Translations under genes and position numbers: made by a program
DNA from: Castanea sativa
Lineage: Eukaryota > Streptophyta > Magnoliopsida > Fagales > Fagaceae
DNA: 64,000 nt
Direction of reading: 5' to 3'
NCBI RefSeq assembly: GCF_040712315.1
Contig: NC_134017.1
Location: forward strand, 22,097,822-22,161,821
Shown: piece by piece, positions 11,700 to 21,994 of the stretch
Position numbering within the stretch: the first letter of the stretch is position 1
Layout: each line of letters opens with the position of its first letter
Notes under the pieces: model-generated
The model's database searches: none
What the model saw: only the letters and a program-made list of their open reading frames with translations
What the model was told of the DNA's origin: nothing

Positions 11700-13916
11700 T
11701 GAGATTGATTTATTATTCGGTGTTTTTGGTTCTGGATTTATAAAATTGGCGTTCTGTGGCAGAGGAAATTTGGGTTTTGGGGGCTTGATTGAGTGGAATT
11801 TTTGTCTTTGGATTGGCATTTGGTTCTCGAGAAAGTTTGGGAGTTTAGGGTTTTGTATTGGTTTTTTTTTAGGAGGGAATTGATGGCTTCGGCGGGTGAG
11901 GAAGAGTTGAAGTATGAGAGCAATCCAGAGGAAATGAAGCGATGCGGAGGAAAGAAGCGAGTGATGATGAGGAAACTGAAGAAGACGGGAGAGAGAAAAC
12001 GAGGGTGAATCCGTGGGCTGTGATTCATTCCAATGAATCGGACGGTCAGGGTGGGGTTGTGGAGTATGATCATGATGAAGAAGAATTGGATGAAGAAGAG
12101 TTATTAGAGGAAGAGGAATTATGGAAGGGAAAGATGAAGGACTTGTTGAGGAAGAAGAGGAGGGGGCGTATGAGGAAAGAGGCAGCGGTGAAGGAGAGGC
12201 ACATGTTGGGGTTGAGAATTCAGCAGTTGCTGTGGTGAATAAAAGCAAAGTGCATGGTGAGGAAAAGCGGGCAGCCAATGATTTGGCAGAGGGGCAAGTG
12301 GAGGGTTAGGATGGGTGGAGGATGAGTGGAGGATGAGGAGGAAGAGGTGGAGGAGAAGAAGGTGCCCACTGTCAAGGCTTTCTATATGCATGATGATCGA
12401 TGTACAGACAATGCTGGTGGTCGACCCAGGTACCCGTTATTTATAATATGTGGAATTTGTTTAAAATGTAGCTATAATTTGCATTATCTTTAGAAGTTTA
12501 ATGCTGCCAGATTTGTTGTGAGGTGAATTATGTGTAGATTAATTTTATGAATGAGGTGTAGTTTGAGGATTTTGAGTGCCACACTTTTCAGTAGTGCTAA
12601 ACAACACCAATCGCAATTATAGCTTGTTTGTAGGACATGAACTTAATTCAGTTGTATATTTTGGGTGAGCTAGGCGCTCCCTTGTCCCTTTGGTGATGAC
12701 TTTGTTTTTGAGGTGCTTCTTTGTGTTTACAGTGTACTTTAGTATAAAGTCCTTTTTTTCGTCAGCATTAGATTACGTGGGCATACTTCTGAAAATCCAC
12801 TTAATCCACGCCCTACTTTCCTCCCCATTCTGCTGAATTTTAACCAATGGTGTTGGACAGATCAAAGTGAGACTCTACTCTACAGTTCTCATGCACTATT
12901 ATTTTGTTTTTTATTGCAAAATTTTCTTGCTGCAACATTTGTTTTTGTTATTGTGGATTTAAAAGTTTCAATGCAATTCCCTCATAAGGATCTCTTCTTT
13001 GTTATATGTTTCTTTCCATTTCATATGGTTTATTATCTATTATTTCTTTGTATTGAAGTGTCCGTTTGGCACCACTATTTCTTAGGGGCAAACTCCTATT
13101 TTTGTTAAAAACACAAGACTATGTCTGTTCGTCTTAAAATTTTTGATGAAGTTGTGTTGTTAAAAAAAACGTTGAAAACCGTGTTTAGAATCTGCACATA
13201 CCAAGCAGCTTTTTCAAAAATGCCAATTTTAAACCTCAACTCAAGTTTTTCCACAGCACTTTTGTAGGCTCTCAATACCCAAATTACCCTCAAGTTTTGG
13301 CTTGGTGACCAAAATATTAGACAAAAACCCTCCCCTTACTCACACTTATCTCATCTGTTCTTTCACATCACTGCTGCCCTCATAGTTGCTCATCTATCAC
13401 ACATACTGTCAAATCTCAAGTATTAATATTCTTTTTTTTTTCTCTCTCCTTTTCATTTAATACCAAATTTATCCAAGTATTTGGTGATAGAAAAAAAAAC
13501 GCTTTTTATTTTTTATTTTTATGAAGTGAACCAAGGCAGGGCCTTTGGACCCACCCCTAGGGATTAAATTGCGGATACATGACCCCACTTGCAAGAATTG
13601 TGTGTCAAGTAATCCAGAGAAACTCCTAGTGGGGATCAAACCAAGAATGTTTGAGACTTTAGTTCATCCCAAGTCTGCAACCACTAGACTTCACCCTAAC
13701 GGGTTGACAAAAAACAACACTTTTTAACAATTTTTGTGGGAGTCCAAAGATCGTAAGTGGGGCATGACAAGTTTGAAGAGATGAATTTGCAGGAAAAGCA
13801 TTATGACAAGGTGATGGTTTTAGAAATGTGCAATCTGTGTGATGATTATAGTTTTAACTGTTCCCTCTCTTTCTCTCTCTCTCACCTGCCTTTCTGATGC
13901 ATAAACATTATTATAA
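11700..13916 (+). pseudogene. MLN51: MLN51 (CASC3/Barentsz-like, exon junction complex) pseudogene, copy A, 5' part
   Basis: In plants MLN51 is the fourth exon junction complex core protein; its SELOR region clamps eIF4AIII on spliced mRNA. Here the exon from ATG at 11883 to about 12429 encodes the acidic N-terminus (MASAGEEELKYES, then Glu-rich stretches) and the start of the SELOR region (VPTVKAFYMHDDR, then NAGGR) before a GT donor at 12430. Exon 2 (13738-13810) continues with WESKDRKWGHDKFEEM and a donor at 13811. Frameshifts at about 11945 (a deletion of about 10 nt relative to copy B) and about 12115, a TAG near 12307, and loss of the exon 2 acceptor and its first codons make it non-coding. 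It is then interrupted by Helitron and MULE sequence; the 3' part lies at 21995-26390. Confidence 0.85.
13503..13706 (-). repeat. Candidate tRNA-derived SINE
   Basis: Read on the minus strand it has a box A-like stretch (about tctagtggttgcag), a good box B (GGTTTGATCCC, complement of 13632-13642) about 40 nt later, and an A-rich tail toward 13503. The flanks aacgcttttta and aacacttttta could be an imperfect target duplication. The copy at 22165-22370 belongs to the duplicated segment, and a shorter relative lies at 59400-59476. The SINE call is an inference. Confidence 0.45.
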
Positions 13917-13979
13917 CTAGCCTTTAACCCGCACAATGCACGGGGTATTCCTAACAAAGCAACTTCTATTATAGAGGCT
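13917..13979 (-). mobile_element. Truncated Helitron 3' end
   Basis: It matches the first part of the Helitron-like insertion at 22579: CTAG at the edge, then a CCCGC...GCGGG-type hairpin. It is cut at 13979 by the start of the MULE, within the shared string agaggct. Confidence 0.7.
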
Positions 13980-14104
13980 CTAGTACACGGTGGGGATTTC
14001 GTCCAAAATGATCCACGCTCAAAAGCTGGACACGTCATTTAAAATGTTAACACCACACTTAACTGGAGTTCAACGCACTTAACTGGGGTTTAACTCAACC
14101 GGAC
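13973..14104 (+). repeat. MULE left terminal inverted repeat
   Basis: It pairs with 21829-21960 over about 132 bp. The outer end reads agaggctctagtacac and the inner end ttaactcaaccggac. The outermost agaggct is shared with the Helitron DNA, so the exact end is uncertain by about 8 bp. Confidence 0.88.
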
Positions 14105-14280
14105 AAAAAAAACTCAAGTCAAACTCTTAACTCTCACCAGCCGTTCAAACTCTCTCTCTCAAATTTCAAAGTTCAAACTCTCTCAACCTCCACTTCTAGC
14201 ATACTCAACTCAAACCCATCAGCAAAAACAAAGAAAAAACCTTAGCTCACCAGAGATCCCAACACCCATACACGCATCCT

Positions 14281-14620
14281 TTTTAGACCCAAATCAGAGA
14301 GAGAGTAAGGGTTGGGGTTTGGAGAGAATCGGGTGTAGAGAGAGACATTGATGCTTTTTAGACCCAAATCAGAGAAGGTTAGGGTTTGGGTTTGGAGAAA
14401 ATCGGGAAAGAGAGAAGTTGATGATCTTTCAGGTTTGATCTATGGAGGGAAATGAGATTGAGAGACAAAGAAAGAGATTTTGGTCAAAGGAGAGAAGAAG
14501 CCACCATCTGAGGTGGTGGTTGCGATGAGCCAACCTTGCCGATTTGGTTCAGACCCAAATCAGCGAAGGTTTGGGTTTGGGTTTGGGGAAAATCGAGAAA
14601 GAGAGAAGTTGATGCTCAAT
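14281..14620. repeat. MULE left subterminal repeats
   Basis: Three copies of a unit of about 65 bp start with agacccaaatcag (about 14285, 14358 and 14550), continue with gggtttggg-type runs and end near gagagaagttgatg. Such arrays just inside the TIR are frequent in MULEs and may bind transposase. Confidence 0.7.
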
Positions 14621-15301
14621 CTCCATGGCTACCGCTAGCAGCCACCGTGTTCCGCTCCACCAATTCCGGCCGTGGTTCCGGTAAAGTTCCTCTATCTCCC
14701 TCTTTGATTTTTCCTTTTAATTTTCTCAACAAAAAAAAAAAGATTTTTTAATTTTTAGTATTGTATTAGGATTTCGTTTTCTTTTGATAAAGAAATTGAA
14801 TTCCCTGATGTACTTAGGAAAACAATAATGTGGAATTTGTGTTATTGGATACAGATTGTGTTCAAGTGAAAAGACAACAAAAATAACAAAATCTGTATGT
14901 ATAAATGGTGGTTTACCTACTTGTTTTCCTTTTAAATAAACAAGCATATATCTTTTGTCATTTTTCACCATGAGAGGACTAAATCCCAAACTTTTGCGAA
15001 GTTTCGCTTTGCTGATTTAAAGTTGTTATATATTCATCATAATCTTTAAGTTGATGAATGTGTTTTACCATTGTCAAACTAATTCATGAATTTTTCTAAT
15101 TCATGTTCCATGTTTTTCTTGATTAGCTATAAACTGAAAATTACTTCAAATAATGATTTTTTTAATTGCTTAATAGTGAGCGAGTATTTGCTCTAACAGA
15201 CCTTTGAATTGAATTCCTCAAAAGTTAGGAATTTTTTTTTTTGGTCCAAATTGGAGTATTTCTTGATCTTTTTTTTTTTTTTTTTTCATGTGTATGACAG
15301 T

Positions 15302-16075
15302 ATGATGAATTTAAGTGTTTATAGTCTAGCTGCTTATGTAGACTGTGAGCAGAGTAACATTAAGATTAAATATGCCTTTACAGGTATGGTTTTCTTTTTT
15401 GGAACTGTCATAAATACTGAATTGTTCATGGTTGATGCATTGTTTCTTTTTTATTCTACTTGTGATGGGTGCATTTTTCTTTTTAATGTCAATGTCAAGT
15501 TTGCCTTGTAAAAGTGCAATGTTGGCATGCTTTGACTTGAAATGCTACTATTTGCTAATCTTGGTCCCATATTCTGTTTAGGGTAAAAATTATGGACAAT
15601 ATGGACAAAGTGATGGGTGCATTGTTCTTTTTTCTTGCATATGATTAATGATGCCATATACAAACAATATTGAAAAACAAGTAACAATAATTTTGTGTAT
15701 CATGGTGCAGGGCTTCGAGTAACAATTGATTGCAAGCCAGAAAATGGACACTTAAAGACAAGAGGGGTAGGGAAACTCGATGAAGAAGGAAAGTTCAAAG
15801 TGTCTATTCATCATAAGATTGTAAAAGATGGCAAATTGAATGAAGAATGTTATGCACAGCTTCACAGTGCATCAGCTGCACCATGCCCTGCACATAATGG
15901 CCTAGAGTCTTCAAAAGTAGTATTCAAGTCCAAAGCCAAAGGAAAATACATGTTTGGGTTGGTTGGTAAACTCAAGTTCTCCCCTGTGACATGCACTTCA
16001 GCTTTCTTGTGGCCTCATAATAAGTACCCACCACTAATTAAGAAGCAAGAGGTGGAATGTATAGTCAAGCAATAA
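15302..16075 (+). CDS. Captured Pollen Ole e 1 / proline-rich protein 4-like gene fragment
   Basis: Two exons join cleanly: about 15302-15383 (donor gtatgg at 15384) and 15711-16075 (acceptor gtgcag ending at 15710, stop TAA at 16073). The split glycine codon restores the family motif YAFTGLRVTIDCK. Exon 2 carries EECYAQLHSASAAPCPAHNG and LKFSPVTCTSAFLWP, including the conserved cysteines of the Ole e 1 fold of PRP2/PRP4-type cell-wall proteins. An AATAAA lies at 16163. The signal peptide is missing (exon 1 follows a gacag that could be an acceptor), and the proline-rich tail is replaced by a short end, so the chain is about 145 residues. It lies inside the MULE, convergent with the transposase gene. 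I infer capture of a host gene; export to the wall is unlikely without a signal peptide. Confidence 0.8.
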
Positions 16076-16361
16076 GCACACCAATTGTAGAAGTTTCACG
16101 TTATTTTAATCGAAGTGTTTATTTTAATGGAATTTTTGTTATGGGATCAAAGTGTACATTTTAATAAAATTTGTTCATTTTTTTTATTAAATTCTCTTAT
16201 TGCCTACTCTGTTGGATTGAATTTTGATTGTAAGGATTGTAAGGATTGAATTTTGATTGTAAGGATTGTGACAGGTGGAATGTGGATATTTACAGATATT
16301 TGTAAATAAGGATTGTGACAGTTGTGGGCTATTGATATTTGTAGATATTTTTAAGTAGGTG

Positions 16362-16566
16362 TAAGGGTGTGCTGCACAAGTGGTGCGGGTAAAGCTGCTG
16401 GGGTGTGTGTGTAGGTGTGACAACTGTGTGTGTAAGGGTGTGCACAGGTGGTGCGGGTAAAGCTGCTGTGTGTGTAAGGGTGTGTAGGGGACTCTGCGTG
16501 TGGGTGTGCACAGGTGGTGCGGGTATAGCTGCTGGGGTGTGCGTGTGTGCCTGCATGTGGGTGCGT
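16362..16566. repeat. GT-rich minisatellite
   Basis: Three copies of a unit of about 65 bp contain aagggtgtg, cacaggtggtgcgggta and agctgctg, with gtgtgt tracts between. A shorter tandem of ggattgaattttgattgtaa precedes it at about 16213-16270. It lies downstream of the captured gene, inside the MULE. Confidence 0.75.
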
Positions 16567-16837
16567 GGGAGTATACAGTCTAGATAAATTGTACTGCTAT
16601 TGTGGGTTGTTAGTTGGTTGGGCCAAGGTGTGTAGTTAGTTGGTTACGTGGAGTGCTTATAAGGAGAGGAAAAGGATTGTAAAACTCATGCAGATAAGGA
16701 TTCTAAAACTCATGCAAAAGAAAAATTGACACACCAATTAATATGCATACAACTCAAAACTTGGCTTATTTATATAAGTTTTTTCCCCAAACAGCAACAC
16801 TTATATATAAAAAAAACTCTTGCCTAGCATAACAATT

Positions 16838-17010
16838 ATGCAGAAAAACATAATTATGCAGAATGTGCAATACCAGACCTATGCAGTAACAGTAATTATG
16901 AACTAACTAATTATGCTTAACTAATTATGCAGTAACAGTAACATTAATTATGTAGTAATAGTAATAGTAATTATGCAGTAACAGTAACAATAATTATGCA
17001 GAAATTAATA
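16838..17010. repeat. Short tandem repeats (taattatgcagtaacag)
   Basis: Irregular repeats of taattatgcag and agtaacagtaa fill the space between the captured gene and the 3' end of the transposase gene. Confidence 0.6.
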
Positions 17011-17188
17011 CCTTGCAGAGATACATCAGACATGCAGATTAAGTATTCTTTCCAAATAATAAAAAATCTAAACATTTGAATGTGACTAAGTTTTGGACCA
17101 TCAAAACTCTAGTCCTAAACTAGGAAAATTACTAAACAAGAGCACTTAATCTCAACATGTGTCATAGATTATAAAACATGATCCTAAA

Positions 17189-19854
17189 CTAGAAAAATGG
17201 CTTGACTTTATGAATCATCGGATTCCATCCACTTGTAATACTTTCTTGAGTCAAGGGACCTCCACATGCAACACTTCCTTGAGTCAAGAGACCTCCTGCA
17301 CCATTAATTTTGTCGTTGGAGCCTACAACACTTGATGTACTCTTTAAATGTGATGCTAATGCAACACTTGCTGATGAGGCTCCCTGATGTGCTGCAGAAC
17401 TTGTAGAAACCGACTACAAAAAATCCAATTACACATTACACATATCACAAGCTTAGCATTAAAATTATCAAATCATGCATCTAAACTATTATTAATATCA
17501 AAATAAAATATATAATTGTAAATATCTTTACCATTAAAAGTTGTGTAAAACTAGTAATATTTCCAGAAGATATATCCTCAGTTTTCTTTTGTGCCATGAT
17601 GTCATGTGCATATATTTCCTGTAAAAATTGTACTAGTTTAGCAACAATAATAGTATACTATATTAATGTGTAAAAATAAAATAGAATGGTGAAAATAAGG
17701 ATAATTGAAGATTACCTCCTGCACTTCTCTTTTCTTTGTTTGCTTCTTTGATGTGCCTTCCTTTGGTTTCCTCATCTTTTCTATCCATGATTCCGTCCTA
17801 CGCTTTTTATTACGATAAACCTCTCTTTTCTTTATCCCTTTTGGTACAATCGTAATCGAAGCACATAATTGATCTTCTTTGTCTGCAAAATCGGTAGAAG
17901 GCCTAATGATGTCTTCTTGTACATTAGCTTTGCAATTCCTAAGGTCACAAAGTTTTTCTTTTTTCAAATCTGCAATTGCTAACCTTAGAATATTATGGCC
18001 TTCTTTAGTTTCACATGCCTCATTCACCAATTGAATATATTTTGGACATAAATCTTGATACCAATCTACATATTCCAGTTGAGTATCCAGCTTAATGTTA
18101 TGTGTTGTGCAATTTTTTCCGCTTCGATCTTTTGCATCTCTTCTCCACCTCTTCATGATATATCTATTAGGAATCAACTTGATATCCAATACATCAAGAA
18201 CTTTCAAACCATGCCTACATAAAATACCAAATGACTCAAACTTTCTGCAACTACAAGATAGAGTCTCATCTAATGGATTCCACATGACCTCATATTTTCC
18301 ATTTTGATTGAAAACTCCAACCACATAACTATGTGTTTGACTCACATTGCGTTCTAGGATGGAAAGTGCCACTACCTCTTCAACTTCTGTCTGAAATAAA
18401 TCAAACAACTTAGGCGTGTACACTGTTGCTACTTGGTTAAGCATAGGAGAGCTTTTGAGCTTTAATCTTGGAAATTTCTGTCTAGAGTTGTATTCTACTT
18501 CTAACTCCTTATTTTGCTTTTGATTGACAATTGTTTCAAAATGAGTGAAACACTCTACTATATTAAGATCAGTACGCAAGCAATCCTTCAAGTCAGCATT
18601 GAAACTCTCACTAAGCTTGGTTGTCTTCATTCCTGCAGTGAAAGTTCTCTTAATATATGCTTAGGCCCATTTTTCCTTCAATTTAAATAGATCAATTAGC
18701 CATTTATTTTCACGATCATCGTACTTATCTGGCATTTCATTCCAAGCTATAAGAAACTCATCTTCACCGTCATACTTATAGATACATGCTAAGAAATCAG
18801 CGTTAAATTGAGGCTCAGTTTTTAGTAAATGACTCAAGTGTTTCTTAGCATTCTGCCACATATGCCAACTACACAATGCATGATATGTCTTAGGCATGAC
18901 TACTTTTATTGCAGCTGACATTGCTGCATCTTGATCTGTGAAAATAGTGATTGGCTTCTTTTCAGACATTGCTTCTAAGAATGTCTCAAATAACCATACA
19001 AAAGATTCAATCGTTTCATCATATAAAAGTGCTCCTCCAAATACAACAGTTTCTCTATGGTGATTGAGACCCAAAAATACTCCAAGTGGCCTTGCATCTC
19101 TATTTGTGCTATACGTTGTATCAAACATTATTACATCACCGAAGTGGCTATAGTCAATGATCATTCTTGCATCGGCCCAAAAGATATTAGTAATCAACTC
19201 TTCACAGTCCAATTGAGTAGCGAAATAATATGAAGGATTTTTCTTAAGCTGACAACTGAAATATCTTCCCAAGCTAGCAGCTGCCCCATGCTCCATGTCT
19301 CTCTGTCGCTTAGTGCGTAAGTAGTTTTTATGATCTTGCTTGGTAAAACCAAGATTATCATATCCACCAACTTGCTTACTAAGAAGCTCATAAGATTGCT
19401 TTAATCTTAATCCCGATTCATGTGCCAAATCAATTTCAATAGCATGAGTTGCAGCCACTTTCAGTTGTGATGGCATCATGTGCATAGTTGATGGAAGGTG
19501 GAGATAGTGGTTATGCTCAGCTATGAATTCACTCTTCACATATTTTTTACTATCTCGATTAAGTACAATAACCAAACGTGTTTCACAACCACATCTTGTT
19601 TCTGCTCGTAAATTCTTTACATTCTGATCTCTCTTGTTTTTGCCTCGAACTCCCTCCTTCACGCACACAAATCTCCTTGAAGTAACCCCTCCAGTCTTTT
19701 TACATTTATTTACATACTCTTTTCTAATACTAAAACCAGCCTTTCTACCATATTCATTATAAAAACCATATGCAATCTCATCCGCTTCAAACTCCATCCC
19801 TTTAAATGTGGTAGATTCCATGGGCACATTAGAAGGAACATGTATTCCCATCAT
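17189..19854 (-). pseudogene. FAR1-related (FRS-like) MULE transposase gene with one in-frame stop
   Basis: Three exons in phase 0: 19854-17716 (713 codons), 17618-17532 (29) and 17413-17189 (75 with TAG), with GT-AG introns; total about 816 residues, within the family range. Residues about 18-115 form the FAR1 DNA-binding domain (FEADEIAYGFYNEYGRKAGF; C...C...HNH). The MULE DDE domain has D245 in MFDTTY and D307 in FTDQDAAM, with the third acid probably in the region after H331. The SWIM zinc finger CSCRKFESFGILCRH is at about 534-548. A single TAA (18661-18663) falls after KLKEKWA, and the same frame resumes with AYIKRTFTAGMKTT. The frame is otherwise open, so the stop looks young. An acceptor-like tttttctag just upstream of the ATG suggests a non-coding leader exon. 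Given the TIRs, this is the element's own transposase, not a domesticated FRS factor. Confidence 0.85.
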
Positions 19855-20396
19855 TATCCCTAGAAAAAATTGAACATAAATTTATTATAACTTTCACCTA
19901 TCATTTGTTTTCAAAACAGAGATGATGTAAAAAAAATGAGGATGTAATGAATGATCAACATACTAATGAGGATGTACCTCATATGAGAGAAATGTTATAT
20001 ATCTTTGTTACTAAACATAAAAATTCAAGATGACCAAGCATGATTTCAACTCAACTCACTCAAAGGCCAATCAATTTAAACATGACAGTAATAAACATGT
20101 TCTTTGAAATCTTGCATCCATAATATGCCATCAAGAATCATTATAAAGCAATCTTCTTATTATGATTAAAGAACTTATTTATTATGAGATTTTTTTTTTC
20201 AAAAGAGAAATTTATTAATTGAAATATCTATACCTTGTGATCAACACCACAACAGTATCCTTTTGATCACCTCTCTATATATGTCCATAATCCACATTAA
20301 GCGTACAAGTAATCAATTTTTAATTTCACATAAACTCATCATTGATACTATTTTCTTATGAACCGATTATAATAGACTATATTAACAGCTGTGGAA

Positions 20397-20399
20397 ATA

Positions 20400-20422
<23 letters not shown>
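20397..20422. repeat. (AT)n microsatellite
   Basis: About twelve AT units are followed by a T-run and an A-run that could pair with each other. Confidence 0.9.
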
Positions 20423-20430
<8 letters not shown>

Positions 20431-21044
20431 TTTTAAAAAAAAATTGTGCCACTAAACTTATTGATTACACTATGAATTAGGATCATGTGTGTAAGGATTC
20501 ATGTGTGTAAGGATTTTAGTGTTGATCCATTCCATAACATTTTATGGTAATAAATTCAAATTTATTGATGTAATTTTATCCGTTTGAAAATCTAGTTAGT
20601 TTTTTAGTTTATACTTTCCTAATCTACTTTCCAAAGTGGTTTCTCCATTAAAGATATTCTTCTTTGATTTTCCACTTCGTCACCAAATGTTATGTCATGC
20701 TTAATTGTGCTTTTTATATTACTTATTGATTTGTTAATTGCTTAACTATAGTGAAAAATTAATTGTCTGAGTGGATCACTTCACCAATATAATTTGATAA
20801 TTTTGCTCATTAATTCACATTGGGGTCTAAACAGAAATTTCAATGTTCAATCTTATTTAATTATATGAAATTTTTAAGGAAGACTCTAACTTGCGTTCAG
20901 CCATCAAAACAACAATATAAACTCGTGAGCTTGTTTCTCTGTGTGTAGCTTTTATTGGTGGCCATCAAAACAACAATATATTCAAGAAATTTTCAATGTT
21001 CATTTTCTTATGTTAGGCCCACGTAAGCTTGTTTCTCTGTGTGT

Positions 21045-21200
21045 ACTAATAAAGATTAAATCTTTATCTCAAAAAAAAAAAAGATTCAATCTTTATCTCA
21101 AAAAAAAAAAAAGATTCAATCTTTATCTCAAAAAATTAAAAATACTCCTAGAATCATCTAGCCATTATAAAGATTCAATCATTATCTCAAAAAATTAAAA
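21045..21200. repeat. Tandem repeat, unit about 38 bp
   Basis: Four copies of a unit with aagattcaatctttatctc followed by an A-run; the last copies are more diverged. Confidence 0.8.
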
Positions 21201-21380
21201 ATAAAAATTCAGATAGACTCTAACTTGCATCCAGCCACCAAAACAACCATATAAACTCACCAAGACAACAATATAAATGCAAAAAAATTATCAAACATCA
21301 AATAAGATAAGAATAAACAAGTTTTACTGATGTACCTCTGTTTGGCAACATAGAAACAGAGATGTCTTCTCTAAACCTTT

Positions 21381-21828
21381 TGTGAAGCTTTTTTTTTTTG
21401 GTTAAAATCTGTGAAGCTTTGAACGTGGGCTACCTCTGTTTCACTTTTCCCTCTAAAAGGTTTTTTTTTTTTTTTGGTTTTCCAGTGCACGAATATACTT
21501 CTGTGAGGATCCGGTGAAGCTTTTTTTTTTTGGGTTAAAATTTGTGAAGCTTTGAACGTGGGCTAACTCTGTTTCACTTTTCCCTCTAAAAGGTTTTTTT
21601 TTCTTTTTCCCAGTGCACTGATGTATCTACCTTTGTTTCTCCATTTCCAGTGCACGGATATACTTCTATGAGGATCCAGTGAAGCTTTTTTTTTTTTTGG
21701 TTAAAATCTGTGAAGCTATGGACTAACTTTGTTTCACTTTTCCCTCTAAAATGTTTTTTTTTTTGTTTTCCAGTGCACTGATGTATCTACCTCTGTTTCT
21801 CAATTTCCCTCCAAAAAGTTTTTTTTTT
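21381..21828. repeat. MULE right subterminal repeats
   Basis: Three copies of a unit of about 130-165 bp start at about 21381, 21512 and 21679. Each has gtgaagc, a T-run, ggttaaaat, tgtgaagct and gtttcacttttccctc, and parts of ccagtgcac and gaggatcc recur. They lie just inside the right TIR, mirroring the different array at the left end. Confidence 0.8.
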
Positions 21829-21960
21829 GTCCGGTTGAGTTAAACCCCAGTTAAGTGCGTTGAACTCCAGGTAAGTGTGGTGTTAACATTTTAAATGACA
21901 TGTCCAGTTTTTGAGCGTGGATCATTTTGGACGAAATCCCCACTGTGTACTGGAGCCTCT
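21829..21960 (-). repeat. MULE right terminal inverted repeat
   Basis: It is the inverted partner of 13973-14104. The inner end is gtccggttgagtt and the outer end gtactggagcctct. The outer end runs into a perfect hairpin (21955-21983). Confidence 0.88.
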
Positions 21961-21983
21961 CCATTTCAAAGGGAAATGGAGAG
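21955..21983. repeat. Perfect 12-bp inverted repeat at the MULE right edge
   Basis: The arms cctctccatttc and gaaatggagagg are exact reverse complements around a 5-base loop. They are followed by gatccggatcc, itself palindromic. It sits exactly between the right TIR and the right copy of the 648-bp repeat. Confidence 0.85.
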
Positions 21984-21994
21984 GATCCGGATCC

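Larger units (their letters stand above)
13332..13979. repeat. Left copy of a direct repeat of about 648 bp flanking the MULE
   Basis: This segment (MLN51 intron with SINE, exon 2, and the first 60 or so bases of the Helitron end) recurs in the same orientation at 21995-22641, with only scattered differences. The MULE lies exactly between the copies. Confidence 0.9.
19855..21380. other. MULE internal spacer, A/T-rich
   Basis: No gene is seen. It would hold the transposase promoter and leader on the minus strand. An (AT)n run with adjoining T and A runs lies at 20397-20445. Confidence 0.5.
13973..21960 (-). mobile_element. Mutator-like element (MULE, FAR1/Jittery type) with captured host gene
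   Basis: Terminal inverted repeats of about 132 bp bound a segment of about 8.0 kb: 13973-14104 pairs with the reverse complement of 21829-21960 with few mismatches. Inside are a FAR1-related MULE transposase gene on the minus strand (17189-19854), an Ole e 1/PRP4-like gene fragment on the plus strand (15302-16075), and tandem repeats just inside each TIR. A 9-11 bp target duplication, usual for MULEs, is not seen; direct repeats of about 648 bp flank it instead. Autonomous activity is doubtful because the transposase has one stop codon. Confidence 0.85.

Noticed and set aside
11577..12391. Long minus-strand frames of 233, 111 and 90 codons
   Set aside because: They mirror the Glu-rich MLN51 exon 1 (GAA/GAG read backwards as Ser, Leu and Phe codons). 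No homology is recognised and copy B does not keep them.
13503..13706. tRNA gene on the minus strand
   Set aside because: Box-like sequences exist, but I cannot fold an acceptor stem and the unit is too long with an A-rich tail. A SINE is more likely.
16187..16587. Thr/His- and Val-rich frames on both strands
   Set aside because: They are produced by the GT-rich minisatellite.
17189..19854. Domesticated FRS/FAR1 transcription factor
   Set aside because: The gene lies between matching 132-bp TIRs with subterminal arrays and has a stop codon, which fits a transposon better than a host regulator.
13973..21960. A 9-11 bp MULE target duplication
   Set aside because: Bases outside the two TIRs (ttctattat and ccatttcaa) do not match. 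The larger 648-bp repeat is reported instead.
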